64,000 nt of DNA from contig NZ_BAAAYO010000005.1 of assembly GCF_039536325.1 (NCBI RefSeq), positions 124,001-188,000 on the forward strand, given 5' to 3'. This document shows positions 25,707 through 35,622 of this stretch, in pieces. The position numbers and the translations under genes are program-made. The stretch's first letter is position 1. The number at the start of each line of letters is the position of its first letter. Source of the DNA: Paenibacillus_AB hodogayensis. GTDB taxonomy: Bacteria > Bacillota > Bacilli > Paenibacillales > NBRC-103111. The notes under the pieces are model-generated. The model made no database searches. It had not been told where the DNA came from and saw only the letters and a list, made by a program, of their open reading frames with translations.

Positions 25707-28700
25707 ATGGCTATACGATACATACTTGGACGCACCGGCAGCGGGAAGACGGAACGCTGTCTGGAGGAAATCAGGGATATTTTGCGGCGGGAGCCGGAGG
25801 GCCCCCCGCTGGTGCTGCTCGTGCCCGAGCAAGCGACCTTTCAGGCGGATCATGCCCTCGTCTCGACGCCAGGCTTGGGAGGGACGATTCGCGCCCAGGT
25901 GCTCAGCTTTCGCCGGCTCGCCTTCCGGGTCATGCAGGAAGCAGGGGGAACGGCGCGTATTCACATTGACGACAGTGGCAAAAAAATGCTGCTGTACGAT
26001 TTGCTGCACAAGCACGGCGGAGAGCTGCGGCAGTTTCGCGCTTCCTCCGGGCAGAGCGGCTTTATCGACAATCTGAACCGGATGTACAGCGAGTTCCGCA
26101 GATGCAACATCGACCCGCAGCGTCTCGAGCAGTTCGTCCGCGAGGCCGAACGCCGACAGGAGCCGGGCGGGCCCTACGCGCTGCCGACGGACAAGCTGCA
26201 CGACCTGCTGCTGCTGTACAAGCGCTTCGAGGACCAGTTGTCCAACCATTATCTCGATTCCGAGCACCTGCTGACGCACATGGCCCAGCTCATGCCGGAA
26301 TCGGCGTTTATTCGCGATGCGGTGGTGTGGGTAGACGGCTTCTTCGGTTTTACGCCGCAGGAGATGCAGGTGCTCGGCGAGCTTATGCGCTGCAGCAGGC
26401 AAGTGTCCGTCACCTTGTGCGTCGACCGCGAATACGATTCGACGGATACGCCGGACGAACTGGGCTTGTTTCACCCGACAGCGCGCACGCTTGTCCGGCT
26501 GAAGCGGCTTGCCGAGGAGCTGCGGATTGCGGAGGAACCGGTCGTCTTGTTGGAAGGAAGGCCGCGTCGGTTTGCGGACAGTCCGCAGCTTGCCCATCTG
26601 GAGCGTTCGTTCGAGTATCGCACCGGCAAGCCGTATACGGGACCGGCGGGCAACGAAATCGTGCTGGCCGCTGCGGTAAACCGTAGAGCCGAAGCCGAAG
26701 GGACGGCGCGCGAAATACTCCGGCTGGCTCGTGATGAGGGTTTCCGCTGGCGGGATATGGCGGTGATGGTCCGGGGGCTGGAGTCGTACGGCGATTTGCT
26801 GGCCGTTACGTTTACCGACTACGGCATCCCGTTTTTCCTCGATCAGAAGCGCGACGTGCTGCATCATCCGGTCGTCGAGCTGATCCGTTCGGCGCTTGAG
26901 GTCGTGGCCGGGCGTTGGGGCAACGACGCCGTATTCCGCTGCGTCAAGACCGAGCTGTTGTTCCCGCTCGAGTCCGCGATCGGCGAGGAAGACGACGGGT
27001 CGCTCCGGGACGCGCTGTGCAGGCTGGAAAATTACGTGCTGGCCGCCGGCATTCACGGCTCCCGCTGGACCGAGAAGCGTCCGTGGATGTACCGGGTAGG
27101 CTCGATGCTGGACGATGTGCAGGAAGGGGCGGCAAGAGGACCGGACGAATCGTTTTACGCCGAGATGGACCGGCTGCGCCGCATGATCGCCGCTCCGCTG
27201 GAGAAGCTGTCGGCGGGCTTGCGCGAGGCGAAGACGGTTCGCGGCATGGCCGAGGCGCTGTACCTTTTCCTGGAGCGGACGAAGGTGCCCGAACGGCTGG
27301 AGAGCTGGGGAAGGGAATGTCTGGAGAAGGGCGAGCCGGAGAAAGCGCGCGAGCATACGCAAATTTGGGGCAGCGTTATCGACCTGCTCGACCAGATCGT
27401 CGAGATGATGGGCGACGGGACGATGGCGGAGGACCGTTTTACCGGAATCGTCGAAGCCGGTCTGGACAGCATCAGACTTGGCCTCGTCCCGCCTTCGCTC
27501 GACTCCGTGCTGATCGGCACGATGGACCGGACGCGCTCCGGGGCCGTGCGCCGCATCTTCGTGCTCGGCGCGAACGACGGCGTGATCCCCGCAAGGCCGC
27601 AGGAGAGCGGCGTGCTGTCCGAGCCGGAGCGGGACCGGCTGGCGGAAGCCGGTCTGGAGCTGGCCGAGGGAGGCAGGCGCAAGCTGCTGGACGAGTCTTT
27701 CCTCATCTATACGACGCTGGCGGCCCCATCCGATTCGCTGTGGGTCAGCTACCCGCTCGCCGACGAGGAAGGGAAATCGCTGCTGCCTTCGGAGATCGTC
27801 AAACGGTTGAAGACGATGTTCCCGGACCTTCGCGAACGGCTGCTGCTTACCGATCCGGAATATCCCGATTCGTCCGCCGGAGACGATCCGTTCGAATACG
27901 CCGCTCATCCCGACCGGGCGATATCCCATCTGGCCGTGCAGCTGCGCCAGTGGATGCGCGGCGTCCCGATGGCCGATACGTGGTGGGACGTTTACAATTG
28001 GCTGTGCTCGCGACCCGAATGGCGGGAGAAGCTGGGTCGTACGCTGCAATCGCTAACTTATCGTAACGGCGAGCCGCGGCTGCCGGAACGGCTCAGCCGC
28101 GAACTGTACGGCGAGCTGCTGCGGGCAAGCGTATCGCGGATGGAACGCTTCGCGTCGTGTCCGTTTTCGCAGTTTGCCTCGCACGGGCTAAGGCTGAGCG
28201 AACGGCACGTCTACCGGCTGGACGCGCCGGATATCGGTCAGCTGTTCCACGCCGCGCTTAGCAAAGTGGCTCTGGAGCTGCAGCGCGAGGGAGCGGAATG
28301 GGGTTCGCTCACTGCGGAGCAATGCTTGGATCGCGCCTCCCAGGCGGTGGACGAGCTGGCCCCCCGGCTTCAGGGCGAAATTTTGCTCAGTTCCCGACGG
28401 TACGGCTATATTGCACGCAAGCTGAAGCAAATCGTCGGACGGGCTTCGATCGTGCTCGGCGTGCATGCTCGCCAAGGGCATTTCGTGCCGATCGGGCTCG
28501 AGGTCGGCTTCGGGCCGGGCCAGCCGCTGCCGGCGCTGGAGTTCGAACTGGGCAACGGCTGCCGGATGGAGATTGTCGGGCGGATCGACCGGGTCGACCG
28601 GGCGGACAGCGACAAGGGCGTCCTGCTGCGCGTCATCGACTACAAATCGAGCGATACGTCGCTCAAGCTTGCGGATGTGTATTACGGGATGTCGCTGCAA

Positions 28701-29249
28701 ATGCTCACTTATCTGGACGTCGTCATCACGCATGCCGAACAATGGCTGGGCACGCCTTCGCTGCCTGCCGGAGTGCTGTACTTCCACGTACATAACCCGA
28801 TGCTCGTGCGCAAAAACGGCTTGTCGGCGGAAGAAGCCGAAGCGCAGCTGTTGAAGCGATTTAAGATGAAGGGACTCGTCCTGGACGATCCCGAGACGGT
28901 CATGCTGATGGACGGCTCGTTCCGCGAGCGAAACGGCCATTCGCAGCTCATTCCGGTCGCCTTGAAGGCGGACGGGACTTTTTACAAAAACTCGTCCGTC
29001 GTCTCCGAGCGGCAATGGGGCGGATTGAGAAAGCATGTTCGTGGTATGATCGCGCAAATCGGCGAAGAGATTACCGACGGCGCCGTCGACATTAAGCCGG
29101 CCCGCTCCGGCACCCGGCTTGCGTGCGCCTTTTGCCCGTACAAGCCGGTATGCCAGTTCGAGCCGCAGTTCGAGGGCAACGGGTACAACCGGCTGCACCG
29201 GATCGAGAAGGATGCGGTTTGGCAGGCAATCGGGGAGGAAGCGCCGTAA
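25707..29249 (+). CDS. addB: Helicase-exonuclease AddAB, subunit AddB
   Basis: A 1180-residue subunit of the double-strand-break repair complex that resects DNA ends to a recombination hotspot for RecA loading. The N terminus has a Walker A-like ILGRTGSGKTE. The C-terminal nuclease domain has VIDYKSSD (catalytic D and K) and the iron-sulfur cysteines: one in FASCPFSQF near residue 816 and three in CAFCPYKPVC near 1137-1146. ATG 25707 has CAGGAGG upstream; the open frame upstream lacks homology. The addA gene follows after 45 bases. Length fits the family. Confidence 0.95.
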   Translation: MAIRYILGRTGSGKTERCLEEIRDILRREPEGPPLVLLVPEQATFQADHALVSTPGLGGTIRAQVLSFRRLAFRVMQEAGGTARIHIDDSGKKMLLYDLLHKHGGELRQFRASSGQSGFIDNLNRMYSEFRRCNIDPQRLEQFVREAERRQEPGGPYALPTDKLHDLLLLYKRFEDQLSNHYLDSEHLLTHMAQLMPESAFIRDAVVWVDGFFGFTPQEMQVLGELMRCSRQVSVTLCVDREYDSTDTPDELGLFHPTARTLVRLKRLAEELRIAEEPVVLLEGRPRRFADSPQLAHLERSFEYRTGKPYTGPAGNEIVLAAAVNRRAEAEGTAREILRLARDEGFRWRDMAVMVRGLESYGDLLAVTFTDYGIPFFLDQKRDVLHHPVVELIRSALEVVAGRWGNDAVFRCVKTELLFPLESAIGEEDDGSLRDALCRLENYVLAAGIHGSRWTEKRPWMYRVGSMLDDVQEGAARGPDESFYAEMDRLRRMIAAPLEKLSAGLREAKTVRGMAEALYLFLERTKVPERLESWGRECLEKGEPEKAREHTQIWGSVIDLLDQIVEMMGDGTMAEDRFTGIVEAGLDSIRLGLVPPSLDSVLIGTMDRTRSGAVRRIFVLGANDGVIPARPQESGVLSEPERDRLAEAGLELAEGGRRKLLDESFLIYTTLAAPSDSLWVSYPLADEEGKSLLPSEIVKRLKTMFPDLRERLLLTDPEYPDSSAGDDPFEYAAHPDRAISHLAVQLRQWMRGVPMADTWWDVYNWLCSRPEWREKLGRTLQSLTYRNGEPRLPERLSRELYGELLRASVSRMERFASCPFSQFASHGLRLSERHVYRLDAPDIGQLFHAALSKVALELQREGAEWGSLTAEQCLDRASQAVDELAPRLQGEILLSSRRYGYIARKLKQIVGRASIVLGVHARQGHFVPIGLEVGFGPGQPLPALEFELGNGCRMEIVGRIDRVDRADSDKGVLLRVIDYKSSDTSLKLADVYYGMSLQMLTYLDVVITHAEQWLGTPSLPAGVLYFHVHNPMLVRKNGLSAEEAEAQLLKRFKMKGLVLDDPETVMLMDGSFRERNGHSQLIPVALKADGTFYKNSSVVSERQWGGLRKHVRGMIAQIGEEITDGAVDIKPARSGTRLACAFCPYKPVCQFEPQFEGNGYNRLHRIEKDAVWQAIGEEAP

Positions 29250-29294
29250 CAAGGAGAACGATAAACCGTAAGCGAGGAAAGGGGGAAGCCCGAT

Positions 29295-32200
29295 ATGACG
29301 CATGAAACCGGCGGTGCCGGGGAGCGGCCGGCCCGGCTGCCGAAGCCGGAAGGAAGCACCTGGACCGACGAGCAGTGGGAGGCGGTGAGGCTGCGCGGCT
29401 CGGACATTCTCGTGGCGGCGGCGGCGGGCTCCGGCAAGACGGCCGTGCTCGTGGAACGGATTATCCGGCGCATTTCCGACGAACGCGAGTCCGTCGACGT
29501 CGACCAGCTGCTGGTGGCGACGTTTACGAACGCCGCCGCGGGAGAGATGCGTCAACGCATCCGCGAGGCGATCGAGAAGCGGCTAGCGGAGCAGCCGCAT
29601 TCCGAGCATTTGCGCAAGCAGGCGGCGCTCATTCACCGGGCCTCGATAACGACCTTGCATTCGTTCTGCCTGGACGTCATCCGCAGGCATCATCAGCGGA
29701 TTCGGCTCGATCCGGCGTTCCGTATCGCCAATGAGACGGAAGCCGCGCTGATGCGTCAGGACGAACTGAGCGATCTGCTGGAGGAACAGTACGGCCAAGC
29801 GGAGGAGGACGGTCCGTTCTGGAAGCTGGCGGACGCCTTTGGCGGCGAGCGCGGCGACGATGCGCTGTTCAGGCTCGTGCAGCGGGTGTACGATTATTCC
29901 CGCAGCCATCCGTGGCCGGATCATTGGCTGACCGAAATGGCGGAGCGCTTCGCGCGGGCGGGGGACGCTTCCGCTTTCGCCGGCGATGCCGATCCATGGA
30001 GGCCCGCGCTGCTGGAGGATGTGCGTCTGGAGCTGCGGGGCATGGAAAGCTTGCTGGAGGAGGCGCTTGCGCTGTGCGGCCGTCCGGGCGGACCGCTGCC
30101 GTATGCGGACAACGTGAAGGACGATCTGCATCAGGTCCGCGAAGCGCTGGCGGCGGCCGATTTATCTTGGGACGCTTTGTACGAATCGTTCCGCTCGACT
30201 TCGTTCGGCAAGCTGAACGCCTCCCGCGGCAAAGACGTGGATAAGGCGCTGCAGGAAAGGGTCAAGCAGCTTCGCGACCGGTGCAAAAAGCAGTTTGCGG
30301 ACATCCGCGAGGAGCTGTTCGAGCGTTCGCCGGAGCAGTACGCGGAGGAACTGGCCGCGATGGCCCCGGTCGTAGGCAAGCTGGCCGATATCGTGATCGC
30401 CTTCGCGGACCGGTACAAGCGAGCCAAGGCGGCCAAGGGGCTGGTCGATTTCGCCGACCTGGAGCATTATTGCCTCGATATATTGCGCCACCCCGATTCC
30501 GCGCCCGGCCGTCTGCTTCCGTCGGATGCGGCGGAGCAATACCGCGAGCAGTTTGTGGAAATTTTGCTGGACGAATATCAGGATACGAATACGGTTCAGG
30601 AAGCGATCGTAGCTCTCATCGCCCGGCCGGCCCCCGGCAACCGGTTTATGGTCGGGGACGTGAAGCAGAGCATCTACCGGTTCCGTCTCGCCGAGCCGGG
30701 GCTGTTTATGGCCAAATATAGAACGTTCGGCCCGTCCGCGGAGGAGGAGCCGCAGGGAGGACGCAAGATCGACTTGGCCCGCAACTTCCGCAGCCGCCGG
30801 CAAATCGTGGACGGGGTCAACTATATTTTTCGGCAAATTATGAGCGAGCGGGTCGGGGAAATGGAATACGACGACGCGGCGATGCTCGTCTGCGGGGCGT
30901 CTTATCCGGACAGTCCGAACGACGAGACGATCGAGCTGGTGCTGATCGACCGGGGAAGCGGAGGCGAGGACGAGCAGCCGGCCGCGTATGCCGGGGACGA
31001 TGCGGACGAAACCGACGATAGCGGATCAACCGGACCGGCCGCTGCGGCAAGCGCCGCCGCCGCCAGTCTCGAGCAGGAGGAGCAGCAGACGGAAACGGCT
31101 CAACTGGAAGCCCGGTTCGTCGCTGCGCAAATACGCCGGCTCATGGGGATGGACGGGCACCCTCCGTTTCGGGTGTACGACCGCGGATCGGGCGGTCTGA
31201 GACCGATCGTATTCCGGGATATCGTCATCCTGCTGCGCGCCACGTCCCAGTGGGCTCCGGTATTTGTCGACGAGCTGAGGGCCGCGGGCATTCCCGGCTA
31301 CGGCGATCTGAATACCGGATATTTTACCGCTACCGAAGTGGAAATTATGCTGTCTCTACTGCATGTCATCGACAATCCGTATCAAGATATTCCGGTGGCG
31401 TCCGTGCTGCGCTCCCCGATGTTCGGCCTGACGGCGGCCGAACTCGCCGAGATTCGCATCGTGGGGCGAGGTAAGCCGTTCTACGAGGCCGTGCTGGCTT
31501 GGTTGGCGGCATATGACGGCGCGGAGTCGCCCCGCCAAGAGGCAGGGCCCGCTATGCCCGCGACCCCGGCGCTGCGCGACAAGCTTGTCCGTTTCCGGAT
31601 GCTGCTCGAACGCTGGCGGGATGAGGCGAAACAGGGCTCTCTGGCCGAGCTGATCTGGCATATTTACCGGGAGACCGGCTACTACGATTTCGTCGGGGGC
31701 ATGCCCGGCGGCACGCAGAGGCAGGCTAACCTGCGCGCTCTGTACGACCGGGCCCGCCAGTACGAGGCGACGTCTTTCCGCGGCTTGTTCCGGTTTTTGC
31801 GCTTCGTCCAGCGGATGCGCGACGGCGGGACCGATCTGGGGGCGGCGAGGGCGCTTGGCGAGCAGGAGGACGTCGTCCGCATCATGTCGATTCACAAAAG
31901 CAAGGGGCTCGAGTTTCCCGTCGTGTTCGCAGCCGGTTTGGGCAAAACGTTCAACCAGACCGACCTGTACGATCCGTTCCTGCTGCACAAAGAGCTCGGC
32001 TTTGGGCCCATGTATACCGATCCGGCACTGCGGGTGGCGTGCCCGACGCTGCCGATGCTTGCTATCCGGCGGCGGATGAAGATGGAGATGCTCGCCGAGG
32101 AGTTCCGGGTGCTCTACGTCGCTTTGACGCGCCCCAAAGAAAAGCTCGTGCTCGTCGGTACGCTCAAATCGGCGGAAGACGCGCTGCAAAAATGGGGCCG

Positions 32201-33353
32201 GATACAGGAGGAAAGCGGCTGGCGCCTGCCCGAGCACGAGATGGCGCGGGCTCGCACGTACCTCGATTGGCTCGGTCCGGCGTTGGTGCGCCATCCCGCC
32301 GCCCGCATTCTCCGGGCGGGGACAGAGGAGGATGCGGCATATGAAGCGCCCGAAGCGATGGCCGGCGAAGCCTCCGAATGGGATGTCGGCATTGTTTCGT
32401 CGCTCGGCTTCGCGCAAGCGGCCGCAGCTGTGGAAGCCGGCTTTGTAGCGGACGAACGGCTGGATTCGGTGACCCGGCTCGAACGGGTGGAGCGCAGAGA
32501 CGTGGAGGAAAACGATCGTTTGCTGGACGGTCGGTTCGATTGGACGTATCCGTTCGAGCAGGCGTCTGCCCTGTTCTCCAATACGTCGGTATCGGAGCTG
32601 AAGCGGCTGGCGGAGCGCTCGTTCGGCGCCGACGATACGCAAGCTTCCGCCGACTGGGTCGGAGCGCTTGCCGGCGGAGCGGAAGGGAAGAATTCGCGGC
32701 CTTACGGCACGGCGGACGGAGCTCCGCAGCTTTCCTTGGCCAAGCGGCCGAATTTCCTTGGCAAAAAAGCGATGACGGCCGCGGAACGAGGGTCGCTTTA
32801 CCATGCGGTCATGCAGCATATCCCGTTAACCGGGGAAGTGACGGAGTCGGTCGTCGCGACCACGATGGAGCGGATGGTGTCGCGCCAAATGCTGCTGGCC
32901 GAGCATCTTGCAGAAATCGATCCCGGCGTGATCGCCGCCTTTTTCAGCGGACCGGTCGGGAACCGGCTGCTGAGGGCGGAGAAGGTGTACCGGGAGGTGC
33001 CCTTCAATTATGCCCTGCCGGCGGAGGAAGCCTACCCGGGAGCAGGCGAGGCGGTGCGCGGCGAGACCGTGCTTGTGCAAGGGGTGATCGATTGCCTGTT
33101 CGAGGAGGGCGGACAGCTCGTCCTGCTCGATTTCAAGACGGATGCGGTGTACGGCGACCGGCTGGAGCTGCTGAAGCAGCGCTACGCCGTTCAGCTTGGC
33201 TTGTACGCTAGGGCGATCGAGCACATCTGGCGGCGGCCGTTAAAGGAGAAGCTGCTCTATTTCTTTGACGGGGCGCATACCGTGACCTTGGACGGGGAAG
33301 CCGCGCTTTCCGGAGCGTTGCCAGGGCGGATGTGCCAGCCGCCGACAGGATAA
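29295..33353 (+). CDS. addA: Helicase-exonuclease AddAB, subunit AddA
   Basis: A 1352-residue UvrD/Rep-type helicase with a C-terminal RecB-like nuclease. Motif I is AAAAGSGKTAVLVERI near residue 38, motif II LLDEYQDTN near 423, a UvrD C-terminal block IMSIHKSKGLEFPVVF near 862, and the nuclease motif VLLDFKTDA near 1276. Between motifs, about residues 555-600, lies an acidic and alanine-rich low-complexity stretch, which makes this protein longer than the roughly 1240 residues usual in Bacillus. It pairs with AddB immediately upstream and ends at a hairpin terminator. Confidence 0.95.
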   Translation: MTHETGGAGERPARLPKPEGSTWTDEQWEAVRLRGSDILVAAAAGSGKTAVLVERIIRRISDERESVDVDQLLVATFTNAAAGEMRQRIREAIEKRLAEQPHSEHLRKQAALIHRASITTLHSFCLDVIRRHHQRIRLDPAFRIANETEAALMRQDELSDLLEEQYGQAEEDGPFWKLADAFGGERGDDALFRLVQRVYDYSRSHPWPDHWLTEMAERFARAGDASAFAGDADPWRPALLEDVRLELRGMESLLEEALALCGRPGGPLPYADNVKDDLHQVREALAAADLSWDALYESFRSTSFGKLNASRGKDVDKALQERVKQLRDRCKKQFADIREELFERSPEQYAEELAAMAPVVGKLADIVIAFADRYKRAKAAKGLVDFADLEHYCLDILRHPDSAPGRLLPSDAAEQYREQFVEILLDEYQDTNTVQEAIVALIARPAPGNRFMVGDVKQSIYRFRLAEPGLFMAKYRTFGPSAEEEPQGGRKIDLARNFRSRRQIVDGVNYIFRQIMSERVGEMEYDDAAMLVCGASYPDSPNDETIELVLIDRGSGGEDEQPAAYAGDDADETDDSGSTGPAAAASAAAASLEQEEQQTETAQLEARFVAAQIRRLMGMDGHPPFRVYDRGSGGLRPIVFRDIVILLRATSQWAPVFVDELRAAGIPGYGDLNTGYFTATEVEIMLSLLHVIDNPYQDIPVASVLRSPMFGLTAAELAEIRIVGRGKPFYEAVLAWLAAYDGAESPRQEAGPAMPATPALRDKLVRFRMLLERWRDEAKQGSLAELIWHIYRETGYYDFVGGMPGGTQRQANLRALYDRARQYEATSFRGLFRFLRFVQRMRDGGTDLGAARALGEQEDVVRIMSIHKSKGLEFPVVFAAGLGKTFNQTDLYDPFLLHKELGFGPMYTDPALRVACPTLPMLAIRRRMKMEMLAEEFRVLYVALTRPKEKLVLVGTLKSAEDALQKWGRIQEESGWRLPEHEMARARTYLDWLGPALVRHPAARILRAGTEEDAAYEAPEAMAGEASEWDVGIVSSLGFAQAAAAVEAGFVADERLDSVTRLERVERRDVEENDRLLDGRFDWTYPFEQASALFSNTSVSELKRLAERSFGADDTQASADWVGALAGGAEGKNSRPYGTADGAPQLSLAKRPNFLGKKAMTAAERGSLYHAVMQHIPLTGEVTESVVATTMERMVSRQMLLAEHLAEIDPGVIAAFFSGPVGNRLLRAEKVYREVPFNYALPAEEAYPGAGEAVRGETVLVQGVIDCLFEEGGQLVLLDFKTDAVYGDRLELLKQRYAVQLGLYARAIEHIWRRPLKEKLLYFFDGAHTVTLDGEAALSGALPGRMCQPPTG

Positions 33354-33398
33354 CAGAACCCCGGCTGTATAGCCGTTGATGCAGTCCTCTTATAAGCG

Positions 33399-33448
33399 AA
33401 AGCCGCTTCCCCTCTACCGCGCAAGGCGGAATGGGGAAGCGGCTTTTT
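33399..33448. terminator. Terminator between convergent addBA and the GGDEF-EAL gene
   Basis: AAAGCCGCTTCCCC (33399-33412) pairs with GGGGAAGCGGC (33433-33443), followed by five T on the plus strand. On the minus strand the tail is only TTT, so it mainly serves addBA. Confidence 0.85.
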
Positions 33449-33482
33449 AATATACGATGAACGGAAGAGGTTAACGAACCTG

Positions 33483-35288
33483 TCAAAAATCGGGGGAAAA
33501 CATCAAGTCCTTCTCCCTCATGTTCAGCTTGTACCATTCCTCGAACGTTTCCGGGGGCATCGGCTTGCCGAACAAATAGCCTTGCGCCTCGTCGCAGCGG
33601 TGCTGCTGCAAATATAAGTATTGGGATTCCGTCTCGACGCCTTCGGCGGTCACGTTCAGCTTCAGCGTCTTGGCCAGGGCGATGATGGCGTTGACGATCG
33701 CCGCGTCGTCCGGATCTTCATGGATGCCGCTAATGAACGAGCGGTCGACCTTGAGGGCGTCGATCGGAAATTTTTTCAAATAGCTCAGCGAGGAATAGCC
33801 GGTGCCGAAGTCGTCGATCGATATTTTTACGCCCATCTCCTTCAGCTCGCGCAGCATGAGGATGTTCCGGTTCACGTTCTGCATGGCCGCGCTCTCCGTA
33901 ATTTCCAGCTCCAGAAACCGCGGTTTCAGGCCGGCCTGCCGCAAAATGCGGGCGATAACGCCGGGCAGATGCTGCTGGCGGAATTGCAGCGGCGACAAAT
34001 TGACGCTGACCGACAGCTCGTCCATGCCCTCGTCCTGCCATTTCTTGATCTGCTTGCACGCCTTGCGCAGCACCTGCTCGCCGAGTTGGACGATGAGGCC
34101 GGTTTCCTCCGCCAGCGGAATAAAATCTTTCGGGGCGACGATGCCGAGCGTCGGATGCTGCCACCGGACCAAAGCTTCCACACAGACGACGCTTTCCGAT
34201 TTCGTGTTTACCCGCGGCTGGTAATAGACGAGCAGCTCGTCCTTCTCCAGCGCCTTGCGCAGCATCGCTTCCATCGCAAAGCGCTCGATCTGCGCTTCCG
34301 TCTTCTCCGGCGCCAAGTAGTACTGGTAATGGTTGCGGCCTTGCTGCTTGGCGCGGTACATGGCGGCTTCCGCGTTTTTCATCAGAATGTCCGGGGTGGT
34401 ACCGTGTGTCGGATACAGCGCGATGCCGATGCTCGTTGTCGCGTAAATTTCGTGCGGGCCAAGCAGAATGCCTTCGCTCAAACTCTCGAAAATAATGCCG
34501 CAGATTTGCGTCGCTTGGTCGGCGCTGGTTATATTCGGCGCGAGCAGAGCGAATTCGTCGCCACCCATGCGAGCGAGCAGGGAATCCTTGTCGATACGCG
34601 AGCGAATGCGATCTGCAACCGTTTTCAATAGGGCATCTCCGGTTTCGTGTCCCATGGTGTCGTTCACATGCTTGAACTGGTCCAGATCGAGAAACAGAAC
34701 GGCGAGTCCTTTCTGGCGCGAGCCGCGTTTGGTAAGCAAGGCGGTCAGCCTGTCCTTGAACATGGCGCGATTCGGCAAGCCGGTCAGCGAATCGTAGTAG
34801 GCCATACGAACCAAGTTATCCGACGTCCGGCCTACGAGAACAATCATGACGATAATGCCGAGCAGGCTCATGACCGTATTAAGCGACAAAAAAGAACCGC
34901 CTTGCACGAGCGTGAGCAGCGAAATCTCCGCGACGGCAAGCCCGCATATGACAAGTGCAGTCCGCTTGCCCAGCTCGGAGGCGTAAAGAGGCAATAGAAA
35001 CAGCAGCAGCCACGTCGGATTGACGCCCGGGCTCCAACTCGGCAGCACGTAAACGACGGTGACGATGGCCATGTCGATGAACACGATGACGGCCAGTCCC
35101 GGCATGCGCAGCATCTGGCTCAAATCGCCGACGACATAAGCTCTGTGGATGAGAAAAGACGTGAACAAAAACGATAAAACCGCAAGTGCAAGCAGCACGA
35201 ATTGAGTCTGATTCAGGAAGAGGAGCAGCAGCACTACCGGGAAAATGAGATGGCCTAAAGCAAACACTTTTGCGTTTTTTTGAATCAT
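33483..35288 (-). CDS. Membrane-bound GGDEF-EAL protein (cyclic-di-GMP synthase/phosphodiesterase)
   Basis: A 601-residue protein. About six membrane helices occupy residues 5-170. The GGDEF domain (about 180-340) has an intact RMGGDEFALL active site but no RxxD inhibitory site at the usual place. The EAL domain (about 355-595) keeps CVEALVRWQ, DDFGTGYSSL, ALKVDRSFI and AEGVETE, so both synthesis and breakdown of c-di-GMP are chemically possible. I use the ATG at 35286-35288 because the membrane segment starts directly after it; the ribosome site (GAGGGG, 13 bases away) is weak. The frame is open 31 more codons to a TTG without ribosome site. Signal and net activity are unknown. Confidence 0.88.
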   Translation of the reverse strand: MIQKNAKVFALGHLIFPVVLLLLFLNQTQFVLLALAVLSFLFTSFLIHRAYVVGDLSQMLRMPGLAVIVFIDMAIVTVVYVLPSWSPGVNPTWLLLFLLPLYASELGKRTALVICGLAVAEISLLTLVQGGSFLSLNTVMSLLGIIVMIVLVGRTSDNLVRMAYYDSLTGLPNRAMFKDRLTALLTKRGSRQKGLAVLFLDLDQFKHVNDTMGHETGDALLKTVADRIRSRIDKDSLLARMGGDEFALLAPNITSADQATQICGIIFESLSEGILLGPHEIYATTSIGIALYPTHGTTPDILMKNAEAAMYRAKQQGRNHYQYYLAPEKTEAQIERFAMEAMLRKALEKDELLVYYQPRVNTKSESVVCVEALVRWQHPTLGIVAPKDFIPLAEETGLIVQLGEQVLRKACKQIKKWQDEGMDELSVSVNLSPLQFRQQHLPGVIARILRQAGLKPRFLELEITESAAMQNVNRNILMLRELKEMGVKISIDDFGTGYSSLSYLKKFPIDALKVDRSFISGIHEDPDDAAIVNAIIALAKTLKLNVTAEGVETESQYLYLQQHRCDEAQGYLFGKPMPPETFEEWYKLNMREKDLMFSPDF

Positions 35289-35519
35289 GCTACTTGCTAC
35301 ACCCCTCGCAAGGTAAAATATATAACGGGTGCCGGAATCGGCCGTCCTTTTATGTATCGGCATTAGTTGTCGAATCTTCAATCAGTATACAATATTTTCT
35401 TGGTGGATTCTATGAACCACGTCAAATTTTGTCGAATTATCAGGAAATATGAAACTTAAGGAGCACCGCGACGGGAATGCGCATGGGACCAAACCTAGCT
35501 TTCGCCGACGAAGCAAACG
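35289..35519. other. Leader region of the GGDEF-EAL gene, no gene seen
   Basis: About 230 bases. On the minus strand a small hairpin (GCTTCG, TCGG loop, CGAAAGC) is followed by unpaired conserved-looking text. I looked for a c-di-GMP riboswitch because of the downstream gene but could not fit the GEMM consensus. Confidence 0.4.
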
Positions 35520-35549
35520 GAAAATAGGGCTGAGCGCGTGCTTCAGCCC
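35520..35549 (-). terminator. Terminator of the AraC regulator gene
   Basis: On the minus strand GGGCTGA, nine-base loop, TCAGCCC, then TATTTT. It separates the regulator gene from the downstream GGDEF-EAL gene. Confidence 0.65.
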
Positions 35550-35622
35550 TTCCGGACATCTCGGTTTTTCATCTTTCATGGCATACCCGACGGACAGCCA
35601 CCGCTGCCGCCCCGACTCTTGT

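Noticed and set aside
25488..28049. Very long antisense open frame (over 850 codons) opposite addB
   Set aside because: High GC keeps antisense frames open. Its translation is Arg/Pro/His rich without any domain, while the plus strand encodes clear AddB.
35440..35520. Possible c-di-GMP riboswitch on the minus strand
   Set aside because: The sequence GGCGAAAGCTAGG looked suggestive, but the paired regions and the conserved core of GEMM riboswitches could not be laid out.
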